A stretch of 64,000 nt of DNA from assembly GCA_019054805.1 (NCBI GenBank), contig JAHQIY010000001.1, positions 9,190,501 to 9,254,500 of the forward strand. The letters are read 5' to 3'. This document shows positions 35,260 through 49,586 of this stretch, in pieces (the first letter of the stretch is position 1; every line of letters begins with the position of its first letter). The notes beneath the pieces were generated by a model, which saw nothing but the letters and a program-made list of their open reading frames with translations, was not told the origin of the DNA and did no database searches. Both the position numbers and the translations under genes were made by a program. The stretch is from Brachionus manjavacas. Lineage: Eukaryota; Rotifera; Eurotatoria; Ploima; Brachionidae.

Positions 35260-38200
35260 TTTAGATTAATTTAAGAATCATTTAAAAATTGTCTAATTAT
35301 AGTCTAAAAAAATTCAGGTATTTAATTGCTAACTGAAGGTGCCATTTAAGTCAAAATTAGTTTTCAATAAAATTAAAAAAAGTAACAAGATTTAATTTTT
35401 AAAAATTGGCGAACAAACTCTTGAAATTATCAAAAAATATTTAAAACAAAGAAAATTTTGAATTTTAGTATGTAAACGTTTATTTAATTGTGTTTCTAAA
35501 AAAATTGTTTTTTTTTCTTTAAATTAAATCTTAGTTATTCACAAATCTAACTTTGTTTTTTTTGTCAATTTCTTAGTGCCCAAAACCACTCGTAGCCACA
35601 ATTTTTTACCCAGTCAGACCGGCTCAATTTTAATTGACAAGATCTTGAACAAGTTTTAAATGCTTAGAGAGAAAATAGCAAATTTAGAAGCTTTTGTAAC
35701 TTGTTTTTTTAAGATACACCTCGATAATGAGCCAGTTAATTAACTAAAATTTGTTTAATTTAATTTGAATTTTTGAATTCTTAGCAAAAAATATCTCCTT
35801 TGAGCAAAATATCTAATCTCAAGATTTAGACTTTAATGCTCAACCAATGCTCCGTGTAATCTTTGACCAAATAGCAAGAGCAATTGTATCTATAGGAAAC
35901 GCGTGAGATTTGCCGACCTAAAATAAAAGTCAATTTTATTTGATCCATCGTAAATGCTTATCTCAAATTGTCACTCATAAAAACTTTTCGAAATAATTTA
36001 ATTTAAATGACTTGAATTTTTTTTCTAAAAACTAATTGAAATTAGATGCATAATTTTCTGTCAATTAAATTTTGTGGTCGCTCTAAAAGTTTCTTTTCTG
36101 GGAAACAAAAATTGCGTTCAACCAAAAGACATCCAAATCACATTGTCGCATATTGGCTTAGTTGCTTAAGTGGTTGGTTATGAACTCGAAATTTTGTAAG
36201 AATATCCTTTGGGAAGACTTAAAATTTTGGAATTTTAATAAAAAGAATTATTAAAAATAGAGAAGCTTTAGAGTGTAATTAGTTTAGAAATAAAACAATA
36301 TAAGAATGTCTCACCTTTTTAGAAATAGTAATTTAACTTTTTTATTTTTCATAGTCGAATTTGGATTTTTCTTTCAAAATAGTTGAAAAGTTTTATAACA
36401 AAAATAAATATTCATTATTGAATAGAATTTTATTGTTAAATTTTAAATATTCACCTTCAACACAACCGAAAGAAAAGAATAATTTCATCTAGTTTAACTT
36501 CTGAATACCAAAAATGCGTTTGATTTAATGCGTAAAAAAACTTAAATATTTAAATATTTAAACAATATTTAGTACTATCTTTAAAAAAAAATTTAAATTA
36601 AAATCAGATTTTTCAAAATAACTTTAAATAAAGAATCCGTAGTTAACTTGGCTTTTATTATAAAATCAACATTCTATTCAATTTTTTCTCAATTTACATA
36701 GACCATAGTTTCGTTGCGAGATTCGCTAGCCGCTTAGTTCCTAACTAATGTTGACATTCTATTTTAATTGTAAGGCGTTTTTGCCTTGATCCTTTCAATA
36801 TTGGCTAATGTCTCAAAAAATCAATAGAATCCTTTCTAAATTGACATGGATACATTGGGTGATGTAATCCAAAAGTCAAAGAAAAGGATTTTTTTCAAAT
36901 AAAACTTGATTACCTAACTATCACAATATTTATTTTAGTTTCTTAATATCTCCAGCTAATTTACTTGTTTAAAGCTAAAATTTGATAAATGCTTGAAATT
37001 GAACTTATTCGGTTGCATTAAAAATTTAAGAACTTTTGCCTGGAAATTCTCAAAAATAAATAGCGTTTTTAGTGATTGCTAAAAAAAATTCTTTAGATTT
37101 AATAAAATAAAAAGGTAAATTAAATCTCTTAATCTCTTAAATTTTACAATCTTTCAATTGAACTGTCCAAATTGATAGTGCTTTACAAACAATGGCAAAT
37201 TGATTAAATCGATCAAACCTAAATTTATAAACAAAATTTTATTAATTATTTTAGAGTATAATTTTAGTGTTTATTAAAGGATTATTATAAATGTTTGTCT
37301 CTACAATGAACGATAAACATTGAGTATGTTATGAAAAAAACTAACCAATTTATTGAAAAGAAATTAAGTTTATGAAAAAGGAAAAAAATATTTTTATAGC
37401 CTTAAGCTCTTATTGAGTCAAAAAAAGAAAGTATTTAATAAAATTAACTCAGTATGTTTGATTGTAGTTTTCGGCGTAAATATCATGGATTTTTTGATAA
37501 ACAATTTATTAGCAAGTTCTAGTTGTACACTAAAATAAAAAATTTAATGGTCAATCTTAGTCGAAAAATAAAACGCCAGATTTAATCAAACTCTTTGAAA
37601 TTCTTTTGGGAACTAGTAATTTAGCCAAATAGTCAATTAGAAAAAATTTGTCTACGATAAAATAAATCAAAATGTCTTTGTTGCCCTATACCGGGTTTGA
37701 ACAATTTCCTATCGCTTAAATAAACCAAAACGGAAACTGAAAATAGTTAATAAATAACTATTTGTCCCAACAACCAAAAAACTAATTTTAATCTCTTTTG
37801 AGAGAATATCTTTAATTTTTGATGCTTTTCGAATCACTGGTTCTCTCTTTTCCAAACGATTTGGTATAAATGTCGATTTTTAGGTTTCTTTTCTGAGCAT
37901 TACGCAACCTAACAAAATATTGAAATTATTAATTTTTTTTATTAAAAACCCAAAGTTACTTAATTATGAAATCAAATAAAAGGTAAGTTTTTACTATTGC
38001 GATTTTTTTTATTTAATTGTATACTTAATACAAAGATGACAATCTTAAATTTTAAATTTGTGTAAATTAGATTTAAAAAAATTGTATAAAAATTATGCTG
38101 TGAGTCTATGCACAATAAGTATCCAGAATTAATTAGGCTTAAGGGATCGTTCTTAATTTTCTAACTTTAAAATTTGACGATTAAAATATTTTAACTTTGA

Positions 38201-40429
38201 AAAATTGTTTAGAGATGAAAATAAAAATAAATGTTACTCTTCGTTTTAGTTTTAAATAAGTGAGTGCTTAGAAGAGAGGATTGCTTTTAAATAAGACAAG
38301 TATTGGCACAAAGACATGCTTGTTTGATGGATGGAAAAAGTCCGATTCTCGAGGTAATAGTCTGAGAATTTTTTTCTACGAACGCTAAAAAATTTAAGTC
38401 TCGTTCTAGAAAACAAAACAAATCCATATAAATATTGAATATTTGACCACATTAACTATCAAGTCTATAAACTTTCACAGAATTTGAATGGAATTGTCAA
38501 TTTTGGCAAGCATTAAAATAAAAAAACGAATATTTAGACAACAAAAAAATAGGTTGTTTGCATGATTAATTCTGAGAGAAAAAAAAAACTTTTAAATGAG
38601 AATTTTGATGAATTTCTATTGAGCTAAATCAATTAAAGGCTTGAATTAATGAGTAAATGAATTTTAATGTGGAATAGCGGTAAGCAGTTTATTCCGTCCC
38701 AAACTTTTTGTTTGTTTTAAAATTTTTTACAATGTTAATCTCGAGAAATGGATCAAGTGCGACATGGACGAGAATTCTTGAAATAAAAACAAGATTAATT
38801 ACCTGTTTAAATATTGAAGTTGGCCAAAGGATGCTTTTTTGCGCATAGATGCCTATAAATAAATATTTTTTCTTAAAGAATACAGTTTATTTTAATTTTT
38901 ATTTTTATTGTAATTAATTCTAATTAATAGTGAAATATTCGAGGCAAACTAGGCACAAAAAAATTGCACGAATAAACTAAATCCTATTTACTTAGCGCTA
39001 ATCAAAGCGAAAAGCGTACGATTGACCGCTAGACAATTTGCTTGTTTTTCTTTCTATCGGTCTAATTTGAATAAGATTTGAAATATGATCGATTTGCTCA
39101 AACTTAATAATATTTTGCGAATATTCCAACTTTTATTATGACATTTAAAAAGACAGTCTCAAGCTTCAAGCTCTTCCTCGATGCCTAGAAACAATCTTAA
39201 ACTCAAGTAGAAAAATTTGTTTAGATGAGTTTCATGACAATAAAAAAATTCAAAATAATTTACATCTTGAATTAAATCTATTTTAAAATGAAACTATAAA
39301 AAATTCGAAAAATTAACTTTTTGAATTTTTTTCTAAAAACATCAATTTCTAAAATTTTTTTCAACTTTATCCTAGTCTTATTATTAAAGATAATGATATC
39401 CATTATAAGGCTAATAGTTTTATTTGTTTATTAGTTTTTCTGTTCGAGCATAAGCTCCTTCTGATAAAAAAAAAATCAAAATAAGATAAAATAATTAAAG
39501 CAGTTTTAAATTATTTTGAAATATTTTAAATTTTAAGAAAGTTATTTTTCATCTATTAATGAAAGGATAATAACGAGGACTTTTGTTTAAATACATTTTA
39601 TTAACTGTATTTATTAAGCTGACCTTTTTGATTAGACTAAGAATTAGAAAATATATCATAGGTGAAAATTAAAAGTAATTTTGCTTTATTGGACCTAGAT
39701 TCAATTTTTATTACAAAACTGCTTTGCTAATATTTGGCTAATTAATTTTTATTGATATAAAATTTTAACACTTTTTGATTTAATGCAAATATTATTGAGA
39801 TATGAATAACGTTGGACTTAAATAATTTAATTTCATGAATAAACTTCAAAATTATAATTTAACTCCTTTTTTTAATTGAATTTTTATTTTTGAAAATGAG
39901 TTAATTTAAAATAAAAAAAATAAAATTTAAAGAGTCTTTTTTATTCACAAAAACAAAGTTTTCAACAATCTACTAAAAACAAAATGAGCCTTAGTGTGAA
40001 AATGTAAATGTAGTCAAATTTGACAAACCCGAAATTGTTGAAAAATATTTCAGAATTTAAATTGCTTTTACAGTCTTTAATGAGAGTTAAATTTGTTTTA
40101 CAGTAAGGAAAGCACGTTGACTAGACGTAACAAAATATATTAGTTGTTTTTTCTATAAAAATTTCTTGTTATTTTTGCTAAAACAAAATTAAAAAAAACA
40201 ATATCAGAAATTAATTCTTATTTTTTTCAATAAATTAAAAAAAAAGCCTACAAGTAAATATTTTTTTTTCTCAATCAGAATATTTTCCTAAAAATTGTTC
40301 CACATATAGCCATTTGCTCTGGCAAAAAATTGTGAATTATTATTAAAAAGAAAAAATCGAAATAAATTTTTTATTTTTTTTCAATAAAATTTAAAAAAAA
40401 GTAAGCATTCTTATTTCTAAATAGAATAT
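35260..40429. other. 5-kb gene-poor interval
   Basis: No gene can be supported. Two short minus-strand stretches have good splice edges: 38852-38803 (TATAG/GC ... CAG/GTAATT), which could be a 5' exon of the PLEKHA-type gene, and 35917-35826, an acceptor followed by 30 codons to a stop (ISRVSYRYNCSCYLVKDYTE and on). Everything else is AT-rich, without long frames, RNA genes or clear inverted repeats. It probably includes the upstream regulatory DNA of the PLEKHA-type gene. Confidence 0.4.
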
Positions 40430-40510
40430 TTCAGAAAATATTAATTCCATAGATAACCTTTTGATTTATCACAAATTTGAGCTATCTGCTTCATGATAGA
40501 AACATAATAT
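40430..40510 (-). promoter_or_regulatory. SECIS element in the 3' UTR of selenoprotein L
   Basis: In transcript orientation the ATGA core is at 40494-40491. An eight-pair stem follows: AGATAGCT (40487-40480) with GGTTATCT (40458-40451), two of the pairs being G-U. An unpaired AA/AAA lies at 40478-40476, 12 bases after ATGA. A mini-stem ATTT/AAAT with a five-base loop caps the apex (form 2 SECIS), and the 3' core GGAA is at 40448-40445, giving the tandem G-A pairs. Spacing and layout match animal SECIS elements. It starts about 35 bases after the stop codon, near but allowed. This was read by eye and not folded. Confidence 0.8.
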
Positions 40511-40528
40511 TAAGAAATGAAAAGAATA

Positions 40529-41509
40529 CTAAAATTTGGATTCTAAAAATTTCAATAAAGTTTGAGCTGATGGCCGGTCCGGAGGAGTTTTACTCTTATA
40601 CGAATAAATGAGTCTAAAATTCGAATCGTTTGAATATTGCAAAATAAAATTACCGCCCATTTGGTGCGGATCATCCTCCACATCTTGATAGGAACCTGGC
40701 AAAGTCCCTAACCTAATTAACTGCTCAGCGTAATAAATTAAAGTTTCTGAATTCCAAACTTTTACATATGAATTTGGCAAACCGAAAAGTTTGTACAAAC
40801 GACGATCTTGATCGCTAACCATGTCAAACTGTTGATCCGAGAAACTAGCATGATTTTCCATAAACCATCTGTATGCTCCTTTCGGTTCACCAAAACTTAC
40901 CAAAACAACTTGGCAATTTAACTTCAGAAAATCGGATGCTTTTTTCTGTAATTCTTTAACATGCTCGCGTCAAGGCAATCATGCAAAATGCCGCAGCATA
41001 ACCATCATAATAAAACTTTTATCCGAAACTGAATTCAGCTTTTTTCTAAAATTCAAATGAAGATTGTTAGCACAAGTTTTGTCAAATTGTTCAGGCTTAT
41101 CTTCCATAATCTGTGACAAAAAAAACTCATTTTTAATATTTTCTGGCAGCAAGTCTTCACATTGAAAGCTTTGATCTAAATTAACAGTTTCTTTTGATTC
41201 AATCTCTTTCAAAAAATCATTCCATTCCATCAAAAAAGTCCTCATTTTTTCCGAGTAGCCTTCTTTTTCTTCTAAATTTAACTCAAAATCAACATTATCC
41301 AATTCCTCTACAAAATCTTCGTTTAGCTTGGTATTCATTTGTTTCATTAAGTCTGCGTAGAAACGAATAAACCGGCCCATTTTAAATATCCGTGTTTTGC
41401 AAAATGATTCTACATCTTTGCTCAAGTCTTGCCTTGCTTCGTCCAGTACAGTTTGAAGCTTGGAGAAATTTTCTTCAAGCAATGGTATTTTTAAATCGAC
41501 GCCCGTCAT
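40529..41509 (-). CDS. SELENOL: Selenoprotein L, peroxiredoxin-like, two selenocysteines (UxxU)
   Basis: One frame of 327 codons on the minus strand, ATG at 41509 to TAA at 40529, interrupted only by two TGA codons at 40981-40979 and 40972-40970 (residues 177 and 180). Read as selenocysteine they give RHFAULPUREHVKEL, exactly where AhpC/TSA-like relatives (such as PRXL2C) have their Cys redox motif. Downstream the thioredoxin-fold family motifs continue: VVLVSFGEPKGAYRWFMEN, DQDRRLYKLFGLPNS, KVWNSETLIYYAEQ, DDPHQMGGNFIL and PPDRPSAQTLLKFLE. The first 160 residues are mainly helical. Selenoprotein L is the known UxxU member, able to form a diselenide bond, described from fish and other aquatic organisms. 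Conservation on both sides of the stops in the same frame and the SECIS just downstream rule out a simple pseudogene. The gene is intronless and divergent from NDUFV1. Confidence 0.93.
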
Positions 41510-42026
41510 TTTAGACGCCGAATAACTAAAATTATTTAAATAAAACTTTTTTAAATTTTATATTTATAGAGAAAGAGATAGTCTCATGACTTAGTAAAAT
41601 TTTCATTGAAGATAAAAAAAATTGCTGAGTAATTGTTCGCTTCTAAGTTGCCAAAAATTTAGCAGACTTTTTCAATAAGCCTCACGCCACCAAAATTGGC
41701 TCGATTTGTGAGCATAAACAAACTTTGCATTAAAATATGTACAGAGTTAAATTATAGTTTTGAAAGCATACTAAATGACTAGAATTTTAAAGATTGTATA
41801 ACTTGATAGTTAGGTAAGAGAAATAATGTTCAAATAATCAATTACATAACAAAAATTATTTAATAGAGCTGGTTTTAAACATTTTGGAATTTTTTAGATT
41901 TTCCGAACAAAAAGGATGATTAATAATTCGATCAACAAAATTTTACCATTTGTTAAAAATTCTTCATTAGGTATCTATTTATTAATAAATTGCGAATTAA
42001 ATTTTTTTATAACTTTTTATTTTTAG
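41510..42026. promoter_or_regulatory. Shared interval between the divergent SELENOL and NDUFV1 genes
   Basis: The start of selenoprotein L (minus) and the first certain NDUFV1 exon (plus) are 517 bases apart. The interval must hold both promoters plus the first NDUFV1 exon and its intron. No clear TATA box or other site was recognised. Confidence 0.4.
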
Positions 42027-43689
<1,663 letters not shown>

Positions 43690-44577
43690 CATGTAAAAGT
43701 TAACTTAAAACAATAATTTCAAACATGGATTAATGTAATTTCAAAGCTAAAAGATTCAATTTAATAAAAAAAATTATTTAAAAATTTTGTTTTTTTTTAA
43801 TTCTAATTGATTTGTGTTAAACTAATTTCATAAATAAATTTTCTAAGTTTTATTTCTTTCTTAGCAAATTATTTTTAAACATTGTAATTTTATTTATTAC
43901 TAAAATGGAAAACGTTTCTCTTTAGATTTATTTAGTAGAATTATTTTTCGATTTAAAAATGACTTTAAAACTTTTTTTTTCTTTTTTAGAATGCTCAAAG
44001 ATTTAACTTAATATAGAAAATTTACTTTAAAGCGAATTTTTATAAGAATCATATTTAATTTAGATAATATTTTGATTATTTTATTAAAAAAAAAGTCTTC
44101 CGATTTTGTTTTTCAAATTATTTTGATTCAAAAGAGTAAAAAAAAATTACAGAAAAAATACATTTTAATTTATTCATTCTTTGAAAATTTAATTAATTCT
44201 AATTATTTAAATAAACACTCTAATATTGAACAGTATTTTAATTTTCTAGTTTGTTTAAATTAAAATAAGTGATCTAATTCGTTTTATTTTGTAACAAAAA
44301 AATAAAAATCTTAATTTTTTTAAAAATTTTTTATTGTTCGATTAAAAATTACCATATTTCTAGATGATGATGTTTTATAAACAATACTAAGAATTGACTT
44401 CAAATAAAAGTGAAACATAAATTTTTTTTAACAAAAAGACTATTTAATAAGCTATTAAAGTTTTATATAAATAAGCAGTCAAAAAGTAGAAATGTCATTT
44501 AAAGTGAAACAAGGTTAGAAAAATAAATCAGTCTAGAAAAAATTGGTAAATTTTTAAAATTTTCATCAAATTTTTTT
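43690..44577. other. Spacer between the convergent NDUFV1 and EF1-alpha genes
   Basis: Gene-free AT-rich DNA that holds the two 3' ends; AATAAA-like signals are present on both strands. No RNA gene or repeat is seen. Confidence 0.5.
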
Positions 44578-45972
44578 CTATTTCTTTTTGGTGGCTTTTT
44601 CGGCTTTTTCAGCAGCTTTGGTCTTGGTACCTTGGGTAGTCTTCTTTTCGACCTCCTTGATGACACCGACAGCAACAGTTTGTCTCATATCACGGACAGC
44701 GAAACGACCCAATGGAGCGTATTCAGAGAATTTCTCAACACACATTGGTTTAGTTGGGATCAATTTGATGATGGCGGCCTCTTGTGATTTCAAAGTTTTT
44801 GGATTAAGTTCCAATTGTTTACCAGAACGACGATCGACTTTTTCTAACAATTCGGAAAATTTGCAAGCAATGTGAGCAGTGTGACAATCCAAAACTGGAG
44901 TGTAACCAGCGCTGATCTCACCTGGATGGTTCAATACAATTACTTGAGCAGTGAAATTAGCTGTCTCTAGAGCTGGATCGTTCTTGCTGTCTGAGGCAAC
45001 AAAACCTCTTCTCAAATCTTTGACTGAAACGTTTTTAACGTTGAAACCGACATTGTCACCTGGCACGGCTTCGGTCAAAGCTTCGTGGTGCATTTCCACT
45101 GATTTTACTTCAGTGCTCAAGTTGGCTGGAGCAAAAGTGACAACCATACCTGGCTTGATGACACCAGTTTCGACTCTACCGACTGGCACTGTACCAATAC
45201 CGCCAATCTTGTACACGTCTTGCAATGGCAATCTCAATGGCTTGTCAGTTGGTCTTGATGGTGGAACAATGGCGTCCAAAGCTTCCAACAAGGTCTTGCC
45301 GCTGAAGTTACCCTCTTTCTTTTCCGAAGTCCATCCTTTGTACCATGTCATGTTTGGCGATGCTTCCAAAATGTTGTCACCGTTCCAACCAGAGATTGGT
45401 ACGAATGGAATTTGTACTGGATTCCAACCGATTTTCTTGATGAAAGCGCTCACTTCGGATTTGATTTCCTCGAAACGTTTCTCGCTGTATGGTGGCTCAG
45501 TTGAGTCCATCTTGTTTACGGCCACAATCATTTGCTTGACACCCAAAGTGTAGGCCAACAAAGCGTGTTCTCTTGTTTGACCGTTCTTTGAGATACCGGC
45601 TTCAAATTCACCGACACCAGCAGCTACGATCAATACGGCACAATCGGCTTGTGATGTACCAGTGATCATGTTCTTGATGAAATCTCTGTGACCTGGAGCA
45701 TCAATAATGGTTACATAGAATTTTGATGTTTCAAATTTCCACAATGAAATATCAATGGTAATACCACGTTCTCTCTCGGCTTTAAGTTTGTCCAATACCC
45801 AAGCGTATTTGAATGAGCCTTTGCCCAATTCGGCCGCTTCTTTCTCGAATTTTTCGATGGTTCTCTTGTCAATACCACCGCATTTGTAGATCAAGTGACC
45901 AGTTGATGTTGACTTACCAGAGTCTACGTGACCAATCACGACAATGTTAATATGGGTCTTTTCCTTTGGCAT
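44578..45972 (-). CDS. EEF1A: Translation elongation factor 1-alpha
   Basis: GTPase that brings aminoacyl-tRNA to the ribosome. One uninterrupted exon codes 464 residues, the normal animal length. The GTPase motifs are intact: GHVDSGKS at residues 14-21, switch I region [30 protein letters not shown] near 91, NKMD at 153-156 and SGWNGDN near 194. Domains 2 and 3 follow ([20 protein letters not shown]; the C-terminal [20 protein letters not shown]). The tail is Lys/Ala-rich. G+C and codon use are clearly higher than in neighbouring genes, as expected for a highly expressed gene. Absence of introns in the coding region contrasts with FIP1L1 and NDUFV1 nearby. An acceptor-like TCTTGTCTAG about 40 bases before the ATG suggests an intron in the 5' leader. 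Confidence 0.98.
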   Translation of the reverse strand: MPKEKTHINIVVIGHVDSGKSTSTGHLIYKCGGIDKRTIEKFEKEAAELGKGSFKYAWVLDKLKAERERGITIDISLWKFETSKFYVTIIDAPGHRDFIKNMITGTSQADCAVLIVAAGVGEFEAGISKNGQTREHALLAYTLGVKQMIVAVNKMDSTEPPYSEKRFEEIKSEVSAFIKKIGWNPVQIPFVPISGWNGDNILEASPNMTWYKGWTSEKKEGNFSGKTLLEALDAIVPPSRPTDKPLRLPLQDVYKIGGIGTVPVGRVETGVIKPGMVVTFAPANLSTEVKSVEMHHEALTEAVPGDNVGFNVKNVSVKDLRRGFVASDSKNDPALETANFTAQVIVLNHPGEISAGYTPVLDCHTAHIACKFSELLEKVDRRSGKQLELNPKTLKSQEAAIIKLIPTKPMCVEKFSEYAPLGRFAVRDMRQTVAVGVIKEVEKKTTQGTKTKAAEKAEKATKKK

Positions 45973-48555
45973 TTTAAATTCTTTATGTAACTATTTAACA
46001 GAGGGCAAATCTAGACAAGAAATAATTGATTTATTTAAAAAGAATTAAAATTTAATTTTAAAACTGCAAACAGTGCTTTTGGCTGTTCATGCATATTTTT
46101 TGACTTAACAAAGAATCATAAGAGAATAGTAGTAGTTAGCATTGAATTACAATGCTTGAAAAAAATACTTAGTAGACAAATTCAAATGGTAATAAATTGA
46201 AGCGATAAGTATTCAAGTGTATTTGAGCCTATATTTCCTACATGGTTTTTTGGTCAGATAATAGGTGAAGTACACAAAATTCTAAAATGAATTTTTCGAG
46301 AGTTTAAGAAAAAAATGGCTTGCCTAAGCTTCACTTTTCCTCAATTTATATTCAATATATGAAATAACACGAGTATTTCAAAAAGGGTTCGTTTTGTACA
46401 CGGCCGAATTTAGGCTAAACTTAAATTTGATTGGTTATGGGCGCTATCACGCGGTCTATATAAATTTCATAATTCAAATAGGAACATGAACATTTTCAAA
46501 TCAGTTTTGTGGTTTTAGCATTCAGAAACTGATTTTAAAATTCTGCTCACACACATTGCATTTTGTTTTTTTTTTAACTATTTGTTTTGTCTGATTCAAA
46601 CATATATTGATAAACAATTGTGAGGTAAATTCTGAAATACAACTTTCGAAAAATTTCTAATATCAACATATACTAATGTATAATTTATTAATAAAATATT
46701 AGTATTTTAATTTAAAAAGCACGTTTTTCAACTTAAAATTTCTTTGTAATCGAATGCATTGTGAAATTAGTAACCAACGAATGTCATCATTAAATTCAGG
46801 ATTTCACTCAAAAACAACATATTGCAAAACTCTTATTTTCCGAACTAAAATGTAGTTCATCTTGAAAAAGAAAAATTTAATAATAATGCTTATTAATTTT
46901 AAGCGAAATCGAGTGCAACAAATAATTTATTCTGATACTGGGTCTGTCAATTTAAAAAAATTATGATTATAACTAATAAAATAAAGAATAAGCATCATAA
47001 TAAAGCAAATCGGCTTAATCACTAACGGAAATACAAAAATGAATGAAAATCTAATCAAAAAAAATAAATTGTTCATCAGAAGTCTGGCTTTTTTATTTTT
47101 GATCGTAGACAAAAAAACAAAAATCAGTTTATTCTATTTGAAAGTTTAAATTTGTTTTTATCGATACAAGCTAATTTCAAACACTAGAGTTTTGCAATCT
47201 CTCATAATTATCGATTTAGTTAGAATATTTTTTTAAAAAGAAAATTTCTATTCTTTTTCAAAATCTAACTCAGACTTGGATCTTAGACTTAAATAGCCAA
47301 CATCATTCTTCAAATAAATTTTAAAAAGTATTTATTTCAGTATTTATTTTTAAAACGTGAAAATTTAGAGAATTCAATTCAATTAAAACCCCTTGTGTTG
47401 GCAGCTTTACATTTCAGGGATACACAATCAACTGAAATATTGGTTAAGCTTCTTAGAAATTGTTATATCACAATTTGGTAACAAAATTTAAAGGAGTCTA
47501 GTTAAATCACTGCTACGATAGGAATTTGATTTAATGTCAAACGAAGAGATATACCACAAAGCAATAACTCAAAGGATACAAATTACAAAACGCAGAAGAC
47601 GGCATGGCAAGAATCACTTTGAGACGCATTGATTTGAATGAAACCAGCAGTTGAAAGGGAAGAAGCAAAAAGAAATTAAATTTTTATTGAGTCTAGCAGA
47701 AAAAGCTTTGTAAGATAGAAAAGTATGATGAAACACTTTATTCTCAATATGTAGAAAGCCAGAAGAAAGAAAAGATACAAAATTTAAAGTTTTTGAAACA
47801 AGATAAAAGAATACTCAATTAATTATAAAAAACTTAAATCTGAAAAAAGACAATTTTACTTGAAAAATTACCAAGCATTTAAAGAATGAATTTGAATCAC
47901 ATATAATCTTATTGATATCTTCTGAATTTTTTTTTATTCGTGTATCTATAACGAGCTGATTTGAAAAAATATTCAATTTAATATTTAAAAGCAGAAAAAT
48001 TTATTTATTTGCTTTTTGAATTTTAGAATCATTTTTGTGTATTTAGTTATTATGTTTAATTATCGTTAATAAGAAAAGATAGTTATAAATATAAATTCGA
48101 TTAACAACTTTGATTTTTGAAATAAGTGATGTTTGTTTAATCATAATTTTGTTTTAACTAAAAAAAAGCGCAAAATTAAAATGTACTGTAGTTAAAAGAA
48201 AATTAAAAAAACCAAAGATATCATCTACGATACTTAAAACGATTTCAAGATAAACATCTTTCAATTAAATTAAGGTTTAACTTAAATTAATGTTCACAAA
48301 TATTAATATTTTATCATTTCTTTGAAAAGAAAATTAAACAAAATATACTCTATAAATTGTTTTAATTTTAACTTAATTTTTGACTTGTAAAGATTTTGTT
48401 TTAATAAGCTTGAATCTTTTTAAAATGAGCTATTAATAAACTCCTATTAAATTAAGTAAAGACTAAGCTCTAAAATATTATTTTAATTATTTAAAATGTA
48501 CATAAAAAGCCAATTAAAAATTGATAAATTGTAAGAGGTGACATGTGCAAAGTAT
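45973..48555. other. Upstream region of EF1-alpha and gene-poor spacer
   Basis: Around 46455-46465 there is a TATATA box in a locally GC-richer patch (CGCGGTCTATATAAAT) with a CCAAT-like ACCAATC on the minus strand nearby. This could be the EF1-alpha core promoter about 480 bases before the ATG, with a leader intron in between. Around 47560-47800 is a coding-like but stop-ridden stretch (NAEDGMARITLRRIDLNE), probably a decayed transposon. Nothing else is recognised. Confidence 0.35.
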
Positions 48556-48874
48556 TTAAGTATTGAACAGTTCAGGAAAGAAAAAAGAAATAGTAAGATA
48601 GCAATTACACAATGGAGTTGGGTATTCAACATACCTTGATTCAAAACCCGCTTTATATTCATCTACCAGCTTGATAGCCAATGGAACAGAATGACGCAGT
48701 CCTCCCGCTACGTATCTTTCGCTCAATTCAAAAAGTCGATTCGATACAGTTAAGAATTTAAGTTTATTAAAGGCTTCATGATGCAAAATATTTGAAGGAG
48801 AATCATATTTTAATTTAAGTATAAAACGAACTGCTGAGTTTTCTAAGCCTTGAATTTTTTAAATGTTTGTCTCC
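48556..48874 (-). mobile_element. Non-LTR retrotransposon fragment (reverse transcriptase C-terminus)
   Basis: The minus strand reads KIQGLENSAVRFILKLKYDS, then LHHEAFNKLKFLTVSNRLFE and LSERYVAGGLRHSVPLAIKL. This is the region after the reverse transcriptase in Jockey-type elements, where the pattern I-Q-N-x-A-x-R-x-I-L-x-L-x-Y-x-[ST]-P precedes an L-x-E-L-x-x-R-Y helix. Only about 100 residues survive. It could be mistaken for a small gene because it stays open. Confidence 0.7.
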
Positions 48875-49586
48875 GAAATGAATTTAAACACCGATAAGAG
48901 TTATCAATTATAGATCCGATTAAAGATTTATTATGGTTTCCTAGTGTGTAATAATTAACATCCCATTTTTTGTTTGACAATATTTTTATTAAGTTCAACC
49001 GTGAACTTCAATATTCGATGTTTTAATCTGTATAGATTTTGATTACTAACATTCAATTTAAAAAAGTCTTTTTTAATTTTAATTTAAGTTTCAATTTATT
49101 CATATTCGCTTTAATTTATATTCAATTCTAATTTAATTTTTAATTATCACAGAATTAGTGCGTCTAGACCTTGTGAGATGAATAAAATCAGGTTAAAATA
49201 AAACTAAATAAATTTTTTAAAATTAAAGTTTTGAAAATTTTTATTTCATATAAGTTAAACAAAGTAATTTTTTTCATGTTTATCTTGAAGAAAAAATTTT
49301 TTTAAGGTTGAATTTTCAATACTAAATTAAACATTATGATGAAATTATTTATTTTTAATTAAAAAAAATATCACTTTGGAGGTAGAAAAAGACAAATTTC
49401 GCTAGAACTTTTTACAATTTTAAATAGACAATAAATTAAATTTCGGAATTTTGAATATTCTTAACAAAAAAATCTATTAACAAAATTAAAAAAAAAAAAG
49501 AAAACTCTAAGTAAAATCCCGAAATTCAAAAAAAAAAAACAAAATAAACGCTTTATTAATAAAATATCTAATACTTAAGCGCGTTT
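48875..49586. other. Spacer downstream of the syndecan gene
   Basis: AT-rich, no coding stretch or RNA gene seen; it contains the 3' end of the syndecan transcript. Confidence 0.5.

Noticed and set aside
35826..35917. Terminal exon of an unknown minus-strand gene (30 codons to a stop)
   Set aside because: One acceptor-like site and a short frame only; no upstream exon with matching phase was found, so it is noted in the spacer entry, not called as a gene.
40529..40903. Separate small gene starting at the internal ATG (MVSFGEPKGAYRWF)
   Set aside because: It is the C-terminal half of selenoprotein L in the same frame as the upstream half; the apparent start is only the first Met-like codon after the second UGA.
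40970..40981. Two stop codons as proof of a pseudogene
   Set aside because: Both are TGA, both sit at the redox Cys positions, the frame is intact on both sides and a SECIS hairpin follows.
44588..45553. Open frames antisense to EF1-alpha (95 and 200 codons)
   Set aside because: They are mirror frames of a conserved, codon-biased gene.
48556..48786. Small single-exon gene resembling a lipid-droplet protein
   Set aside because: Extending the frame upstream reveals the Jockey-type pattern AVRFILKLKYDSP, so it is a retrotransposon scrap.
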